From contig JAEZJP010000082.1 in the NCBI GenBank assembly GCA_023415715.1, forward strand, positions 1 through 61,051: a stretch of 61,051 bases of DNA, in the 5' to 3' direction. Below the pieces are notes generated by a model. The model was not told where the DNA came from and ran no database searches. It worked only from the letters and a program-made list of their open reading frames with translations. The position numbers and the translations under genes were made by a program. This DNA is from Bacillota bacterium. Its GTDB lineage: Bacteria; Bacillota; Clostridia; Christensenellales; Aristaeellaceae. This document shows positions 24,245-32,945 of this stretch, piece by piece; positions within the stretch are counted from its first letter, which is position 1; each line of letters begins with the position of its first letter.

Positions 24245-24612
24245 GCTATGAAGAGAGCGAGTAGGTATCCGGAGCGTTACAGAGAGTCCCGGCTGCTGCG
24301 AGGGGATACGGCGAAGGATATTGAAACAGCAGTTTGCTGTCTATGTTTCGATAGATGAATCAATTCAGAATTCGAGACCGAATAAAGGCTTGAAGCCGCA
24401 TACCGACTGCATGAAAATGCTGAGGCTATGATGGGGGTGCCCATTACAGCGCAAGGGTATCGATGTTTTATCTGTACTTGTTTTGTTAAGGCAGGTACAG
24501 CATAAAATGTCCGTACTTGCCGAGGTTCGTGCTGTGAAGCATGGATGAATTAAGGTGGTACCACGGATAACAAGTTTATCCCGTCCTTAGTATAGGGACG
24601 GGATTTTTTTGC
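24245..24612 (+). promoter_or_regulatory. T-box leader upstream of lysyl-tRNA synthetase
   Basis: The leader has GAAGAGAGCGAGTA near 24250 (start of stem I), CAGAGAGT at 24280-24287 (the AGAGA element of stem I), the conserved T-box AAGGTGGTACCACGG at 24551-24565, and a terminator TCCCGTCC / GGGACGGGA (24579-24603) followed by TTTTTTT. The T-box pairs with uncharged tRNA and prevents the terminator. An AAG triplet at 24322-24326 (GCGAAGGA) could be a lysine specifier, but I cannot fold the loop well enough to be sure. It fills most of the 495-base gap 24161-24655. Confidence 0.92.
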
Positions 24613-24655
24613 GCCCATAACTACTTTCCCGATCCAAACTCAAAGAAAGGAATGA

Positions 24656-26149
24656 ATGATGATGAGCGAAAACAATTTGGTGGACGTGCGTTTGGAAAAG
24701 CTGGAATTTGTCAAAACCATTTCCAATCCCTACCCGGACCGGTTTGAGAAAACCCATGAAATCAGCGAAGCCGTTCTATTGGCTGATGGAGTGACAGGAG
24801 TATTTACAGCAGGCAGAATAATGTTCATAAGAAAGATGGGCAGGCTTTCTTTTGTGAGCATTGCTGATATCAATGGCAGTATTCAGATTGCAGTCAGAAA
24901 GGATGTAATCGGCGAGGAGGCTTATGAGTTCTTTCAAAAGGGATTTAATATTGGAGATTTCCTTGGTGCAGAGGGCGAGGTGTTCACAACCAATACCGGA
25001 GAAAAAACCATCCGGGCGGAGCGTATTGTTTTTCTTGGCAAGGCGCTTCGGCCATTGCCCGAAAAATTCCACGGCGTGAATGACGTGGAGGTTTGTTACC
25101 GTCAAAGATATCTTGACCTTTGCATGAATCCGGAAACGCGAGAGCGTTTTTTAAAGAAATTCCGGTTTATGCGGGAAACCCGCCGCTTTTTGGAAGACGA
25201 AGGTTATGTGGAAATCGAGACTCCGGTTCTGATCGACCATCCATCCGGCGCAACTGCAAGGCCCTTTGTTTCCCATCACAATGCACTGGATATGGAGGTC
25301 TATCTTCGCATAGCTCCGGAAACCTACTTGAAGAGGGCCATTGCCGGCGGCTTCACAAAGGTTTTCGAGTTCGCCAGATGCTTCCGGAACGAGGGAATCG
25401 ACGCCACTCATCTGCAGGACTTTACAATGCTGGAAGGCTATTGCGCTTATTACAATTACCAAGATAATATGAATTTCCTTCAGAGGATGCTGACCGAAGT
25501 TGTCACAAAGCTCTGGGGTATGCCTGAGATTACCGTTAACGGCAATACGATCAACTTTGCAGGCTCATGGAAAGTTGTATCGTTCCATGACCTGGTTGAG
25601 CGTGATTGCGGCATTGATATCAATGCGTGTGATACGGCAAAAACACTGCTGGCTCAAATCCGGGCAAGAAATATTGATTTGTCCTCTGAAGCGGAGCCTG
25701 AAAGCCTTGGCAGAGGAAACCTGATCGACCTTCTATACAAGAAAGTTAGCAGACCCAAGATAATCGCCCCAACATTCCTTACAGAACATCCCACGGATCT
25801 ATCCCCGCTGGCACGGTCTAGTGATGCGAATCCGGAAATAACGGATCGCTTCCAATTGATTATCAATGGCGCCGAGGTCATCAATGCTTACTCTGAGTTG
25901 GTTGACCCGCAGGAGCAAAGGCGGCGCTTGATTCAGCAGGCCCGTTATAAGGCGGAAGGGGATGATGAAGCAATGATGATGGATGACGACTATATCACCG
26001 CGATGGAGTACGGCATGCCGCCCATATCCGGCTGGGGAATGGGCATTGACAGAATCTTTCAAGTGCTTACCGGTGAGGATAATATACGGGATTCGATTTT
26101 GTTTCCGCTTATGAGGCCGATAGGACAGGCCAATAAAGAGCGCCAATAA
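24656..26149 (+). CDS. lysS: Class II lysine--tRNA ligase, divergent form
   Basis: The protein has about 497 residues (starts at 24656, 24659 and 24662 are all in frame; AAAGG lies at 24646-24650). An OB-fold anticodon domain covers about 55-145. The class II motifs follow: motif 2 Phe-Arg-Asn-Glu-Gly-Ile-Asp, the LysRS-specific 'Phe-Leu-Thr-Glu-His-Pro-Thr-Asp-Leu-Ser-Pro-Leu-Ala', and motif 3 Gly-Trp-Gly-Met-Gly-Ile-Asp-Arg. It attaches lysine to tRNA-Lys. The usual 'Asn-Pro-Glu-Phe-Thr-Met-Leu-Glu' is 'Leu-Gln-Asp-Phe-Thr-Met-Leu-Glu' here, as in a divergent subgroup. T-box control and divergence suggest it may be a second, starvation-induced copy; a housekeeping copy would be elsewhere. 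Confidence 0.9.
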   Translation: MMMSENNLVDVRLEKLEFVKTISNPYPDRFEKTHEISEAVLLADGVTGVFTAGRIMFIRKMGRLSFVSIADINGSIQIAVRKDVIGEEAYEFFQKGFNIGDFLGAEGEVFTTNTGEKTIRAERIVFLGKALRPLPEKFHGVNDVEVCYRQRYLDLCMNPETRERFLKKFRFMRETRRFLEDEGYVEIETPVLIDHPSGATARPFVSHHNALDMEVYLRIAPETYLKRAIAGGFTKVFEFARCFRNEGIDATHLQDFTMLEGYCAYYNYQDNMNFLQRMLTEVVTKLWGMPEITVNGNTINFAGSWKVVSFHDLVERDCGIDINACDTAKTLLAQIRARNIDLSSEAEPESLGRGNLIDLLYKKVSRPKIIAPTFLTEHPTDLSPLARSSDANPEITDRFQLIINGAEVINAYSELVDPQEQRRRLIQQARYKAEGDDEAMMMDDDYITAMEYGMPPISGWGMGIDRIFQVLTGEDNIRDSILFPLMRPIGQANKERQ

Positions 26150-26189
26150 TATGGATGGACTGCCTGCTTTGAGGGGTTCCAACAATAAA

Positions 26190-26211
26190 GGGCTGGAGCA
26201 AGCTCCAGCCC
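26190..26211. terminator. Bidirectional terminator between lysS and the zinc protease gene
   Basis: GGGCTGGAGC and GCTCCAGCCC are perfect complements separated by AA. It lies between convergent stops at 26149 and 26267. Flanking T-runs are weak. Confidence 0.6.
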
Positions 26212-26266
26212 TCATGCAAATAAACGTATAGATTCACCCGGTGTATTTCTTAAAAACCTTACTGCT

Positions 26267-26959
26267 TCAATCCCTTCTCCTTGCCAGCGCCAGCAATCTA
26301 AGCAATTGCAGCACCGCCGTCACCGCGGCCGCCACATACGTCAGTGCGGCGGCGTCCAGCACGGCTTTGACCTTGGGTGCTTCCTCCCTTGTTACATATC
26401 CGCCCGTTTCCAGCATGGTCATGGCCCGGCGGGAAGCATTGAATTCAACAGGCAATGTAATGAAGGAAAACAGCACTGACAGTGCGAACACCACGATACC
26501 CACAAACATAAGAGGCTTCCAGCTGAAAATGAGCCCTGCCAGGAACAGCGGAAAATAAAGCTGGCTTGAGAAGGAAACGAAAGGCACCACGGCGTTACGC
26601 AGCTTCATGGGGCCGTATTCATCCAGTTGCTGCATAGCGTGGCCGGCCTCGTGGGCGGCGATGCCAAGCGCAGCCAGGCTGTTGGACCCAAATACACCCT
26701 CGGACAGGCGGAGCACCTCGCTGCGGGGATCATAATGGTCTGAAAGCATGCCTTGTGTCTGCTCCACCCGCACGCCTCCGTTGTTGTTTTCCGAAAGGAT
26801 GGCGCGGGCCACTTCGCTGGCCGGGCGGCCGTCATAGGATGCCACCCTGGAATATTTGGCATAGGCGCTCTTGACCTTGTACTGCGCCCAAAGGCCCAGC
26901 AGCAGGCCCGGCAAAATGTAAAGCCAGTCGTAAGGCGAGAAGAAAAAGGGAAGATACAT
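26267..26959 (-). CDS. YugP-type neutral zinc metallopeptidase
   Basis: From ATG 26959 (CAGGAGGTTTTGCT upstream) the protein has 230 residues. It has an N-terminal span, the zinc motif His-Glu-Ala-Gly-His-Ala, a short 'Ser-Asp-His-Tyr-Asp-Pro' segment upstream of it that is conserved in the family, and three further spans in the C-terminal half. The length and order match YugP (DUF2268-like membrane zinc protease). It probably acts on membrane proteins in quality control. Single gene. Confidence 0.9.
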   Translation of the reverse strand: MYLPFFFSPYDWLYILPGLLLGLWAQYKVKSAYAKYSRVASYDGRPASEVARAILSENNNGGVRVEQTQGMLSDHYDPRSEVLRLSEGVFGSNSLAALGIAAHEAGHAMQQLDEYGPMKLRNAVVPFVSFSSQLYFPLFLAGLIFSWKPLMFVGIVVFALSVLFSFITLPVEFNASRRAMTMLETGGYVTREEAPKVKAVLDAAALTYVAAAVTAVLQLLRLLALARRRD

Positions 26960-27392
26960 AGCAAAACCTCCTGTTGGCGCAAAGGCTAAAATGGTGGCAG
27001 AAATACGAATCCAGCAATAGCATAGCGCAGGCTGCTTTACGGTGCAAGATGCTTTGTGTAAAATGTCCGGATGGCTGCATGTTTCCCTCAAAAGAGGGGT
27101 TCAATCCCCATTGGCCGAATACCGGCATTGCTGACAGGATGCGTATTCTTCCTTATTATTAATGTATTCAACACATCATCATGCGCTTTCACCGAAAATA
27201 ATGAAACGCTGGGAACAAAGAACAGCGGAAAATCGTCGTATGGTTGGATAAACGGACAAGCATGCAGGAAAAGCACTAAACCGACAGCTTTTTCCTGAAA
27301 AAGTGCTTGCCAAGGCATCTATGAATCTATACAATGAAGTTAAGGGAGCGAGGGACGGCAAGGGCTGCCCCGAGCAAGGAGGGATGTCTGCC
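26960..27392. other. Gene-free stretch with alternative hairpins before the PG-binding lipoprotein
   Basis: This 433-base gap separates divergent genes. Near its right end CAGGAAAAGC (27265-27274) can pair with GCTTTTTCCTG (27287-27297), or AAGCACT (27271-27277) can pair with AGTGCTT (27302-27308); the two pairings exclude each other. Short frames in the gap lack ribosome binding sites. No clear promoter was seen. Confidence 0.4.
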
Positions 27393-29321
27393 ATGAGGAA
27401 AATGAACAAGCGCAAGGTAGCGCTGGCGGCGCTGCTCACCGCAACAGCATTCTTGATCTCAAGCTGCTATATGTCGCCGGGCGACGTTACCGGGGAGAAC
27501 GATAATCAAAACGTTGGCAGCGACAACGTGCCATTTGCCACCATCGGGATGACGCCCACGCCCACACCCACGCCCACGCCCACGCCGACTGCACAGGGCG
27601 GGGTGAACCAGATTCCCAACAACTGGGGCGATGTGTTTACAGACCCGCCCACAGCCACGCCCGACCCAAATCAAAACCAGAATCAGAACCAGAATCAAAA
27701 CCAAAACCAGAATCAGAACCAGAACCCTACAACTCCTCCCAGAACCCCCACGCCTGCGCCGCAGGATGACGGTGTACTGCGTACTGGTGAATCAGGCGAC
27801 GCGGTGAAGCAGCTTCAGCAGCGCTTGAAGGAACTGGGCTACTATACAGGCTCTGTAGACGGCGATTTCGGAGTTGGTACAGCCAACGCGGTGAAAGATT
27901 TTCAGGCAGCCAACGGCCTCAATGCCGACGGTGTCGTTGGAAAGCAAACCGATGATAAAGTGTACAGCTATTATGCCGTTTCCAAGTCCGACAGCAACTC
28001 CAACTCAAATTCCAATTCGAACTCCCATTCCGCCACCAGCACGCCCCGGCGTACCAGCACCCCAAGGCCTACCGCCACGCCAAACCTCAGCAATGCCCGT
28101 TTTTTGAAGGTGGGCATGACGGGCAGCGATGTGCGGCAGGTACAATCCCGCCTGATCGCATTGGGATACTTGGCCGGCAGTGCCGACGGCACCTATGGCG
28201 GGGCCACGGAAGCCGCAGTGATCGCGTTCCAGAAGAAAGTCAAGGAGTGGGATGACGGCATTGCCGGTCCTAAAACGCAAGAAAAGCTTTTCGCCTCCAA
28301 TGCCCCCAAGGCCAGCAGCGTTGCCGCATCCGTAGGCGAGTCTCTGAAAGAAGGCATGAATAGCAACGCGGTGCGTGCGCTTCAAAAGCGGCTGATTGAA
28401 CTGGATTATCTGAGCGGCACAGCCGACGGCGATTTCGGTTCCGGCACCAAGGCGGCCGTCACCGCCTTCCAGCAGCAAAACGGTCTGAAGGCCGACGGTA
28501 TCGCAGGCACAGCCACACTGAACAAGCTGTATGCCAGCGATGCGGTTCCCGCCAGCGGCAGCCCCAGCGGCGGCAATAACAATAATACGCCCACGCCTTC
28601 CTCCGCTGCCAGCAACGCCAAGTATACAACGCTCCGGGATGGCGATACGGGCGACAGCGTGAAAAGGCTGCAGCAGCGGCTCAAGGACCTGGGCTATTAC
28701 TCCGGAACGGTGGATGGAAAGTACGGCGCCGGCACGGTGACGGCGGTGCAATCCTTCCAGTCCATGAACGGGCTGACGGTCGACGGCGTGGCCGGCCCTG
28801 CCACCCAGCAGCGTCTGTATGGCGACAACTCCAGCGCAAATAAAGTCCCTGGTTCCCTCAAGCAGTTCGACGAGAGTACCGATGTACGGGACATGCAATA
28901 CGCGCTGTATGAACTGGGATATTTTCAAGATCCCATCAATGGCCTCTATGGAGAAAGCACATTCAATGCGGTAAAAGAATTTCAAATGATCAACGGGCTG
29001 ACAGTGGACGGGGTGGCAGGCAATGCCACCCTGAACCTCCTGTTCTCCATTTACGCCAAGCCCGTCACCGCCGTCACCGGCGAATATGAAACGCTCTCCC
29101 AGGGCAGCGAGGGCGACAGTGTTGTTATACTGCAGGCGGCGCTGATTGATCTGGGATACCTGGATACCGGCACCACAGGCGTGTTTGATGAAGCTACGTT
29201 CGTAGCCTTGAAATCCTTTCAGCAATATAACGGCCTTACTGTAGACGGCATCGCAGGTGCCACCACCCAGGAAAAGTTATACAGCGACGAAGCGGTACCA
29301 AATCCCCTGAGGCAAAACTAG
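27393..29321 (+). CDS. Lipoprotein with six peptidoglycan-binding repeats
   Basis: From ATG 27393 (AAGGAGG upstream; ATGs at 27384 and 27402 are close) the protein has about 642 residues. A lipobox Leu-Ile-Ser-Ser-Cys ends the signal peptide. Three low-complexity spacers follow at different places: a Thr-Pro repeat, an Asn-Gln repeat of about 20 residues, and an Asn-Ser repeat. Six PG_binding_1 domains, each with 'Val-x-x-Leu-Gln-x-Arg-Leu-x-x-Leu-Gly-Tyr' and 'Asp-Gly-x-x-Gly', are spaced by about 85 residues at first and then closer. It lacks any visible hydrolase domain. It is probably a multivalent cell-wall tether. Confidence 0.88.
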   Translation: MRKMNKRKVALAALLTATAFLISSCYMSPGDVTGENDNQNVGSDNVPFATIGMTPTPTPTPTPTPTAQGGVNQIPNNWGDVFTDPPTATPDPNQNQNQNQNQNQNQNQNQNPTTPPRTPTPAPQDDGVLRTGESGDAVKQLQQRLKELGYYTGSVDGDFGVGTANAVKDFQAANGLNADGVVGKQTDDKVYSYYAVSKSDSNSNSNSNSNSHSATSTPRRTSTPRPTATPNLSNARFLKVGMTGSDVRQVQSRLIALGYLAGSADGTYGGATEAAVIAFQKKVKEWDDGIAGPKTQEKLFASNAPKASSVAASVGESLKEGMNSNAVRALQKRLIELDYLSGTADGDFGSGTKAAVTAFQQQNGLKADGIAGTATLNKLYASDAVPASGSPSGGNNNNTPTPSSAASNAKYTTLRDGDTGDSVKRLQQRLKDLGYYSGTVDGKYGAGTVTAVQSFQSMNGLTVDGVAGPATQQRLYGDNSSANKVPGSLKQFDESTDVRDMQYALYELGYFQDPINGLYGESTFNAVKEFQMINGLTVDGVAGNATLNLLFSIYAKPVTAVTGEYETLSQGSEGDSVVILQAALIDLGYLDTGTTGVFDEATFVALKSFQQYNGLTVDGIAGATTQEKLYSDEAVPNPLRQN

Positions 29322-29347
29322 AAGCAAATGCATAAGTCTTCTTGAAA

Positions 29348-29388
29348 GCAATTCCCCGATGCGTTCGTTCACGGGGGATGCTTTTTTA
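29348..29388 (+). terminator. Terminator after the PG-binding lipoprotein gene
   Basis: GCA-TTCCCCG and CGGGGGA-TGC pair across a 13-base loop, followed by TTTTTT. It overlaps the last bases of the convergent transporter gene. Confidence 0.75.
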
Positions 29389-30285
29389 TGTATCTATTGT
29401 GCTTTGCACATCCCCCGGCTGTGGCCTGCGCCGCAAAATTGGCAGCAGCGACTGCAGTGTTACCGCCGCCACCACCAGCACAAAGCCGATAAGAGCCATG
29501 GCGCCCGGCGCTTCCCCCTGGAGCAGGAATACCCAAACCGGATTCATGATAGGCTCCATTGTCAATATGATGGAGGCAGTCACAGGCTCCGTCTTTTTTA
29601 TGCCCTTGCCAAACAAAATATTGGCCAGGCTGTATTGTATTAGACCCAGGGCCAGCATCGCTCCCACGCTCTCCCAGGTTATGATAAGTTTGCTGTCGGT
29701 AAATACAAATGGCAGGCAGCAGATGAAGCTCAGGCCGCAGCCAATGATCTGCCCGTCCTCCGGCTGTGTTTTATCCATGCGGTTGATGACAATCAGCGCC
29801 GCGAAAGTGAAGCCTGATATGATGGCCAGAATATCGCCCAATGTGCCGCTGCCCCCCAGCTTGTCGCAAAATGCGAGGACGCAGCCGATAAATACCACCG
29901 CGGTAAGCGATATTTCAATGGCAGTGGGCCTTCTCTTTTGTACCACCGCCGTATAGATCAATATAAGTATGGGGGCAATGTACTGCAGCACGATGGCGTT
30001 GGCCGCCGTGGTGAGCTTGTTGGAGACCATAAATAGTGCGCCGGTCAGAAATAACGCCACACCCGCCGCGATATTGTGCTTCGAAAAGCGTACCGGCGCA
30101 TAGCTTCCGGTTCTGCGGCGCAATTGCCGCAAGGCCAACAAAGCCAGCGTACAAATAAGCCCCCGGATGGAAGCAATAGAAAAGCCGCTCCAGGGAATCA
30201 GCTTGATCAATATGCCGGCGGTGCTCCATAAAAGCGCTGCGGAGAGGATCATCAACTGTCCCGACAGAGAAGATTGCTTCTTCAT
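29386..30285 (-). CDS. EamA-family (DMT) transporter
   Basis: The 299-residue protein has about ten membrane spans in two repeats, each an EamA domain. The second repeat has 'Glu-Pro-Ile-Met-Asn-Pro-Val-Trp', a family hallmark. Drug/metabolite transporters export amino acids, nucleosides or toxic compounds by proton exchange; the substrate is unknown. It stands alone, divergent from the TetR-controlled operon. Confidence 0.88.
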   Translation of the reverse strand: MKKQSSLSGQLMILSAALLWSTAGILIKLIPWSGFSIASIRGLICTLALLALRQLRRRTGSYAPVRFSKHNIAAGVALFLTGALFMVSNKLTTAANAIVLQYIAPILILIYTAVVQKRRPTAIEISLTAVVFIGCVLAFCDKLGGSGTLGDILAIISGFTFAALIVINRMDKTQPEDGQIIGCGLSFICCLPFVFTDSKLIITWESVGAMLALGLIQYSLANILFGKGIKKTEPVTASIILTMEPIMNPVWVFLLQGEAPGAMALIGFVLVVAAVTLQSLLPILRRRPQPGDVQSTIDT

Positions 30286-30472
30286 GAAGATGTCCCCAAT
30301 TCCTTACAAGTCCTGGTTAACGCAGAACATCATATCAAATGCATTCAATAGGTGCAAGAGGCATCCCCTCACAAAAATGAATTTTCGTTCTTGACTATTG
30401 CATTTTCACAGGGATGGCCTCTGCTCCTGCTTGCATATGCTTTATTAGTTTCATTAGAATTTGCTAATGATG

Positions 30473-30501
30473 TTGACAAACAGCAATCGTGCGCATACAA
30501 T
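30473..30501 (+). promoter_or_regulatory. Sigma-A promoter for the oxidoreductase-TetR operon
   Basis: TTGACA at 30473-30478 and TACAAT at 30496-30501 are spaced exactly 17 bases. Confidence 0.85.
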
Positions 30502-30505
30502 ATCG

Positions 30506-30535
30506 ATGAACAGTTGTTCATTGAACATATGTTCA
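30506..30535 (+). promoter_or_regulatory. Two adjacent operator palindromes (probable TetR sites)
   Basis: ATGAACA-GT-TGTTCAT (30506-30521) has perfect seven-base arms, and TGAACATATGTTCA (30522-30535) is a perfect 14-base palindrome. They share TGAACA/TGTTCA half-sites, with centres 15 bases apart. They start five bases after the -10, so binding would block transcription. The TetR-family gene lies in the same operon, which suggests autoregulation. Confidence 0.8.
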
Positions 30536-30564
30536 TAATAATTTGAAACAAGGGGTGGCAGAAT

Positions 30565-32019
30565 ATGTCTCCGAAAGTCATTATCATAGGCGCGGGCCTG
30601 GCAGGCTTGAGCACAGGCATTCATTTGAGGCAGCTGGGAATTGATACTGAAATTTTCGAATTGGCGCCCTGGGCTGGGGGCATGTGCACAACCTGGGTAA
30701 GGAGCGGATACAGGTTCGACGGCTGCATCCACTGGATGGTGGGGACCCGCAAAGGCGACCCCATCTATAATCTGTACCGGGAAGTGGATGCGCTCAACGA
30801 TTCTGTGAAGATCTACAACGCCGGTACCATTCAGTTGGAACTAAACGGCGTGATGTACGACATCCCCCTGGAAATTGAAAAGTTCAAGGCACTGCTTTTG
30901 AAGCTTGGCAGGGACGACGGGGACGCGGTCTTAAGTTTCGTGAAAGACATCAAAACCATGATGCGTTCCAAGCTTCCGCTGGGTGCGCCCACAAACTTAA
31001 GGGAAGCCGTCCAGTTTCTGTCCAAGGGCTGGGGCTTTTTGTCCCTGGTAAGAAAGCATGGAAACAAAACGGTTGGGGAATATCTGAAGGAAATCAAAAG
31101 CGATACACTGAGGCAGCTTCTTTTGCACTTGATGCCATCTGAGTTCTCCGCAATAGGCATTATCATGATGCTTGGCACCCGCATGGGCGGAAATGCGGGA
31201 TACCCCATGGGCGGCGCGCTGGAGGTAACGCAGCGCATGGTTGACAAGTATACAGCCCTGGGCGGAATAATCAATTACAACGCCAGGGTGGTAGAGATCG
31301 TGGTGGAAAACGGCGCAGTCAAGGGCGTGCGTGTGAAAGGAAAGCTCTATCCGGCGGATTATGTGGTTGCCGCCTGCGACGCCTATGATACGCTGAAAAA
31401 CATGCTGGGCGGCAAATACGACCACCCGCAATTGGACACTCTTTTGAAGGATGCGCCACTGTTTGATCCGCTGGTCATCGTTTCCTTCGGCCTGAATAAG
31501 CGGTTTGACATTCCCTTTGCGGTCACGTATGATATCCCCGAGGGCATCAATATAGCTCCCGGAGTAAAGGACCACTCTTTTTCCCTGCGCTCCTTCGATT
31601 TTGATGAAAAGGCCGCGCCGGTTGGCTGCAGCAGCGTCATGGTCATGCTGGGAGCCCCGGTTGATTACTGGCAGAACCTAAGGGAGACCGATCTTAATGC
31701 GTACAAAAAGCAAAAACAGCTCCTGGCCGATGCAGTTGCGGAAGCTGTGGAAAAGCGGATCCCCGGTTTCAAGGACGCCATACGTGTGACGGACGTCTCC
31801 ACCCCCGCCACCTACGTGCGGCTGACCAATGTGTATAAAGGCTCCTACGAAGGCTTTGCTCCCATTCCTGCCAACATGAAGCAAACCATCCAGAAGACTA
31901 TCCCGGGCCTTAAAAACCTCTATCTTTGCGGCCAGTGGACCACCGCCGGCGGTGGCATCTGCACCGCTGTGAACGACGGCAAAACAGTTGCCCGCAAGAT
32001 CGCGAAGGAATTGAAATAG
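30565..32019 (+). CDS. CrtI/RetSat-like NAD(P)/FAD-dependent oxidoreductase
   Basis: The 484-residue protein starts with the FAD-binding Ile-Ile-Gly-Ala-Gly-Leu-Ala-Gly-Leu (residues 6-14) and the acidic end of strand two (Ile-Phe-Glu-Leu), followed by 'Gly-Gly-Met-Cys-Thr-Thr', as in phytoene desaturases, carotene isomerases and retinol saturases. The C-terminal 'Leu-Cys-Gly-Gln-Trp-Thr-Thr-Ala-Gly-Gly-Gly-Ile' is the second FAD motif. No carotenoid genes are nearby, so the substrate is open. GGGGTGG precedes the start. The TetR-family gene starts two bases after its stop. Confidence 0.85.
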   Translation: MSPKVIIIGAGLAGLSTGIHLRQLGIDTEIFELAPWAGGMCTTWVRSGYRFDGCIHWMVGTRKGDPIYNLYREVDALNDSVKIYNAGTIQLELNGVMYDIPLEIEKFKALLLKLGRDDGDAVLSFVKDIKTMMRSKLPLGAPTNLREAVQFLSKGWGFLSLVRKHGNKTVGEYLKEIKSDTLRQLLLHLMPSEFSAIGIIMMLGTRMGGNAGYPMGGALEVTQRMVDKYTALGGIINYNARVVEIVVENGAVKGVRVKGKLYPADYVVAACDAYDTLKNMLGGKYDHPQLDTLLKDAPLFDPLVIVSFGLNKRFDIPFAVTYDIPEGINIAPGVKDHSFSLRSFDFDEKAAPVGCSSVMVMLGAPVDYWQNLRETDLNAYKKQKQLLADAVAEAVEKRIPGFKDAIRVTDVSTPATYVRLTNVYKGSYEGFAPIPANMKQTIQKTIPGLKNLYLCGQWTTAGGGICTAVNDGKTVARKIAKELK

Positions 32020-32021
32020 TC

Positions 32022-32612
32022 ATGGCGATTACAAACAAAAGGGAAAAGCAGCGGCTTGAGCGGCGGTGGCAGATACTTCAGTGCAGCCTGGATATGATCA
32101 TCAGCCGGGGCTTTGAAGCAATGAAGATCCGTGACATTGCGCAAAAGTTGAACATCAGCACGGGCCTTTTCTTCAATTACTTTGAATCCAAGGAACAGGT
32201 TTATGAGGAACTGGTCAAAATCGGGCTGTCGGGTCCGGCCGGCGTTCTGGAACTGACCAAAAACAACATTGCTCCTATTGATCTTTTCGAAAAAATGGCG
32301 GATGTCATTTTAAGCGCGCTGAAAGCCGACGCCTTCAACGGGAAGATGTTCCTTTTAATGGCCCAGGCCACGCAAAGGGATTCCGTTCCCGAAAGTGTAA
32401 AAAGGCTTCTTGAGGGATTTGACCCCGTTACGCCGCTGATACCCGTCCTTCAAAAGGGGCAGGCGCTTGGCCAGATCAAGCCTGGCAATCCGGCGGCTCT
32501 CATTTTGACTTATTGGGGCGCCGTGCAGGGGGTGGCCCAAAACTACGCGCTGGATACCCGCATGCCCCTGCCCGAAAGCAGCTGGATCGCGGATATCCTA
32601 AGGGCGCGGTAA
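32022..32612 (+). CDS. TetR-family transcriptional regulator
   Basis: From ATG 32022 the protein has 196 residues. Residues about 10-60 form the TetR helix-turn-helix: 'Ser-Arg-Gly-Phe-Glu-Ala-Met-Lys-Ile-Arg-Asp-Ile-Ala' and 'Leu-Phe-Phe-Asn-Tyr-Phe-Glu-Ser-Lys'. The rest is the variable ligand-binding helical domain. It follows the FAD oxidoreductase by two bases, and two palindromes overlap the start of transcription of their shared promoter; it probably represses the pair until the oxidoreductase substrate is present. Confidence 0.9.
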   Translation: MAITNKREKQRLERRWQILQCSLDMIISRGFEAMKIRDIAQKLNISTGLFFNYFESKEQVYEELVKIGLSGPAGVLELTKNNIAPIDLFEKMADVILSALKADAFNGKMFLLMAQATQRDSVPESVKRLLEGFDPVTPLIPVLQKGQALGQIKPGNPAALILTYWGAVQGVAQNYALDTRMPLPESSWIADILRAR

Positions 32613-32633
32613 GGAGCCGTACATTCATGAAAG

Positions 32634-32665
32634 ACCGGGCTGAATAAGCAGCCCGGTACTTTTTT
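32634..32665 (+). terminator. Terminator after the TetR gene
   Basis: ACCGGGCTG and CAGCCCGGT pair with a six-base loop, followed by ACTTTTTT. Confidence 0.92.
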
Positions 32666-32691
32666 ATACCATTGAAAAACATTAATGCTTT

Positions 32692-32798
32692 GATGTCGCG
32701 AGAGATTTTCGGTGCAGTACAAGGAGACGGAGCGACGCGTAGCAGCGCTACGTGGAGCGGAAGTCGACGCTGTAATGCACGAAAAGATCCGTGGCATC
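32692..32798. repeat. Long imperfect hairpin element
   Basis: The ends GATGTCGCG...TTTTCGGTGCAGTAC (32692-32720) and GTAATGCACGAAAA...GGCATC (32772-32798) pair imperfectly over about 27 bases, and the middle holds CGTAGC-AGC-GCTACG. The whole element is a roughly 107-base stem-loop between a terminator and the hydrogenase-like gene. It may be a MITE-like repeat or a structured RNA. The rest of the 333-base gap 32613-32945 has nothing else I can assign. Confidence 0.5.
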
Positions 32799-32945
32799 GG
32801 AGCGTTAAGGTTTTGAAATGGTATTATCCTTCCGGATGCATGTCCACAAGCGTTAGTCTATGATATAATAAGAATATACAAAAGCATGCACAGCGCCTTA
32901 TGGAAGTCAATCCGCAAGGCAAGCTGCGCGGCAAGGAGCAATCCC

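Noticed and set aside
27541..27725. Short tandem CCCACG and CAGAAC-type repeats
   Set aside because: They are codon-level repeats for the Thr-Pro and Asn-Gln spacers of the lipoprotein, not a CRISPR or satellite array.
28005..29225. 406-codon minus-strand frame
   Set aside because: It is the shadow of the repetitive peptidoglycan-binding lipoprotein gene.
32692..32860. Short plus-strand frame with Arg-Ser-rich peptide
   Set aside because: It is the translation of a hairpin repeat and has no ribosome binding site.
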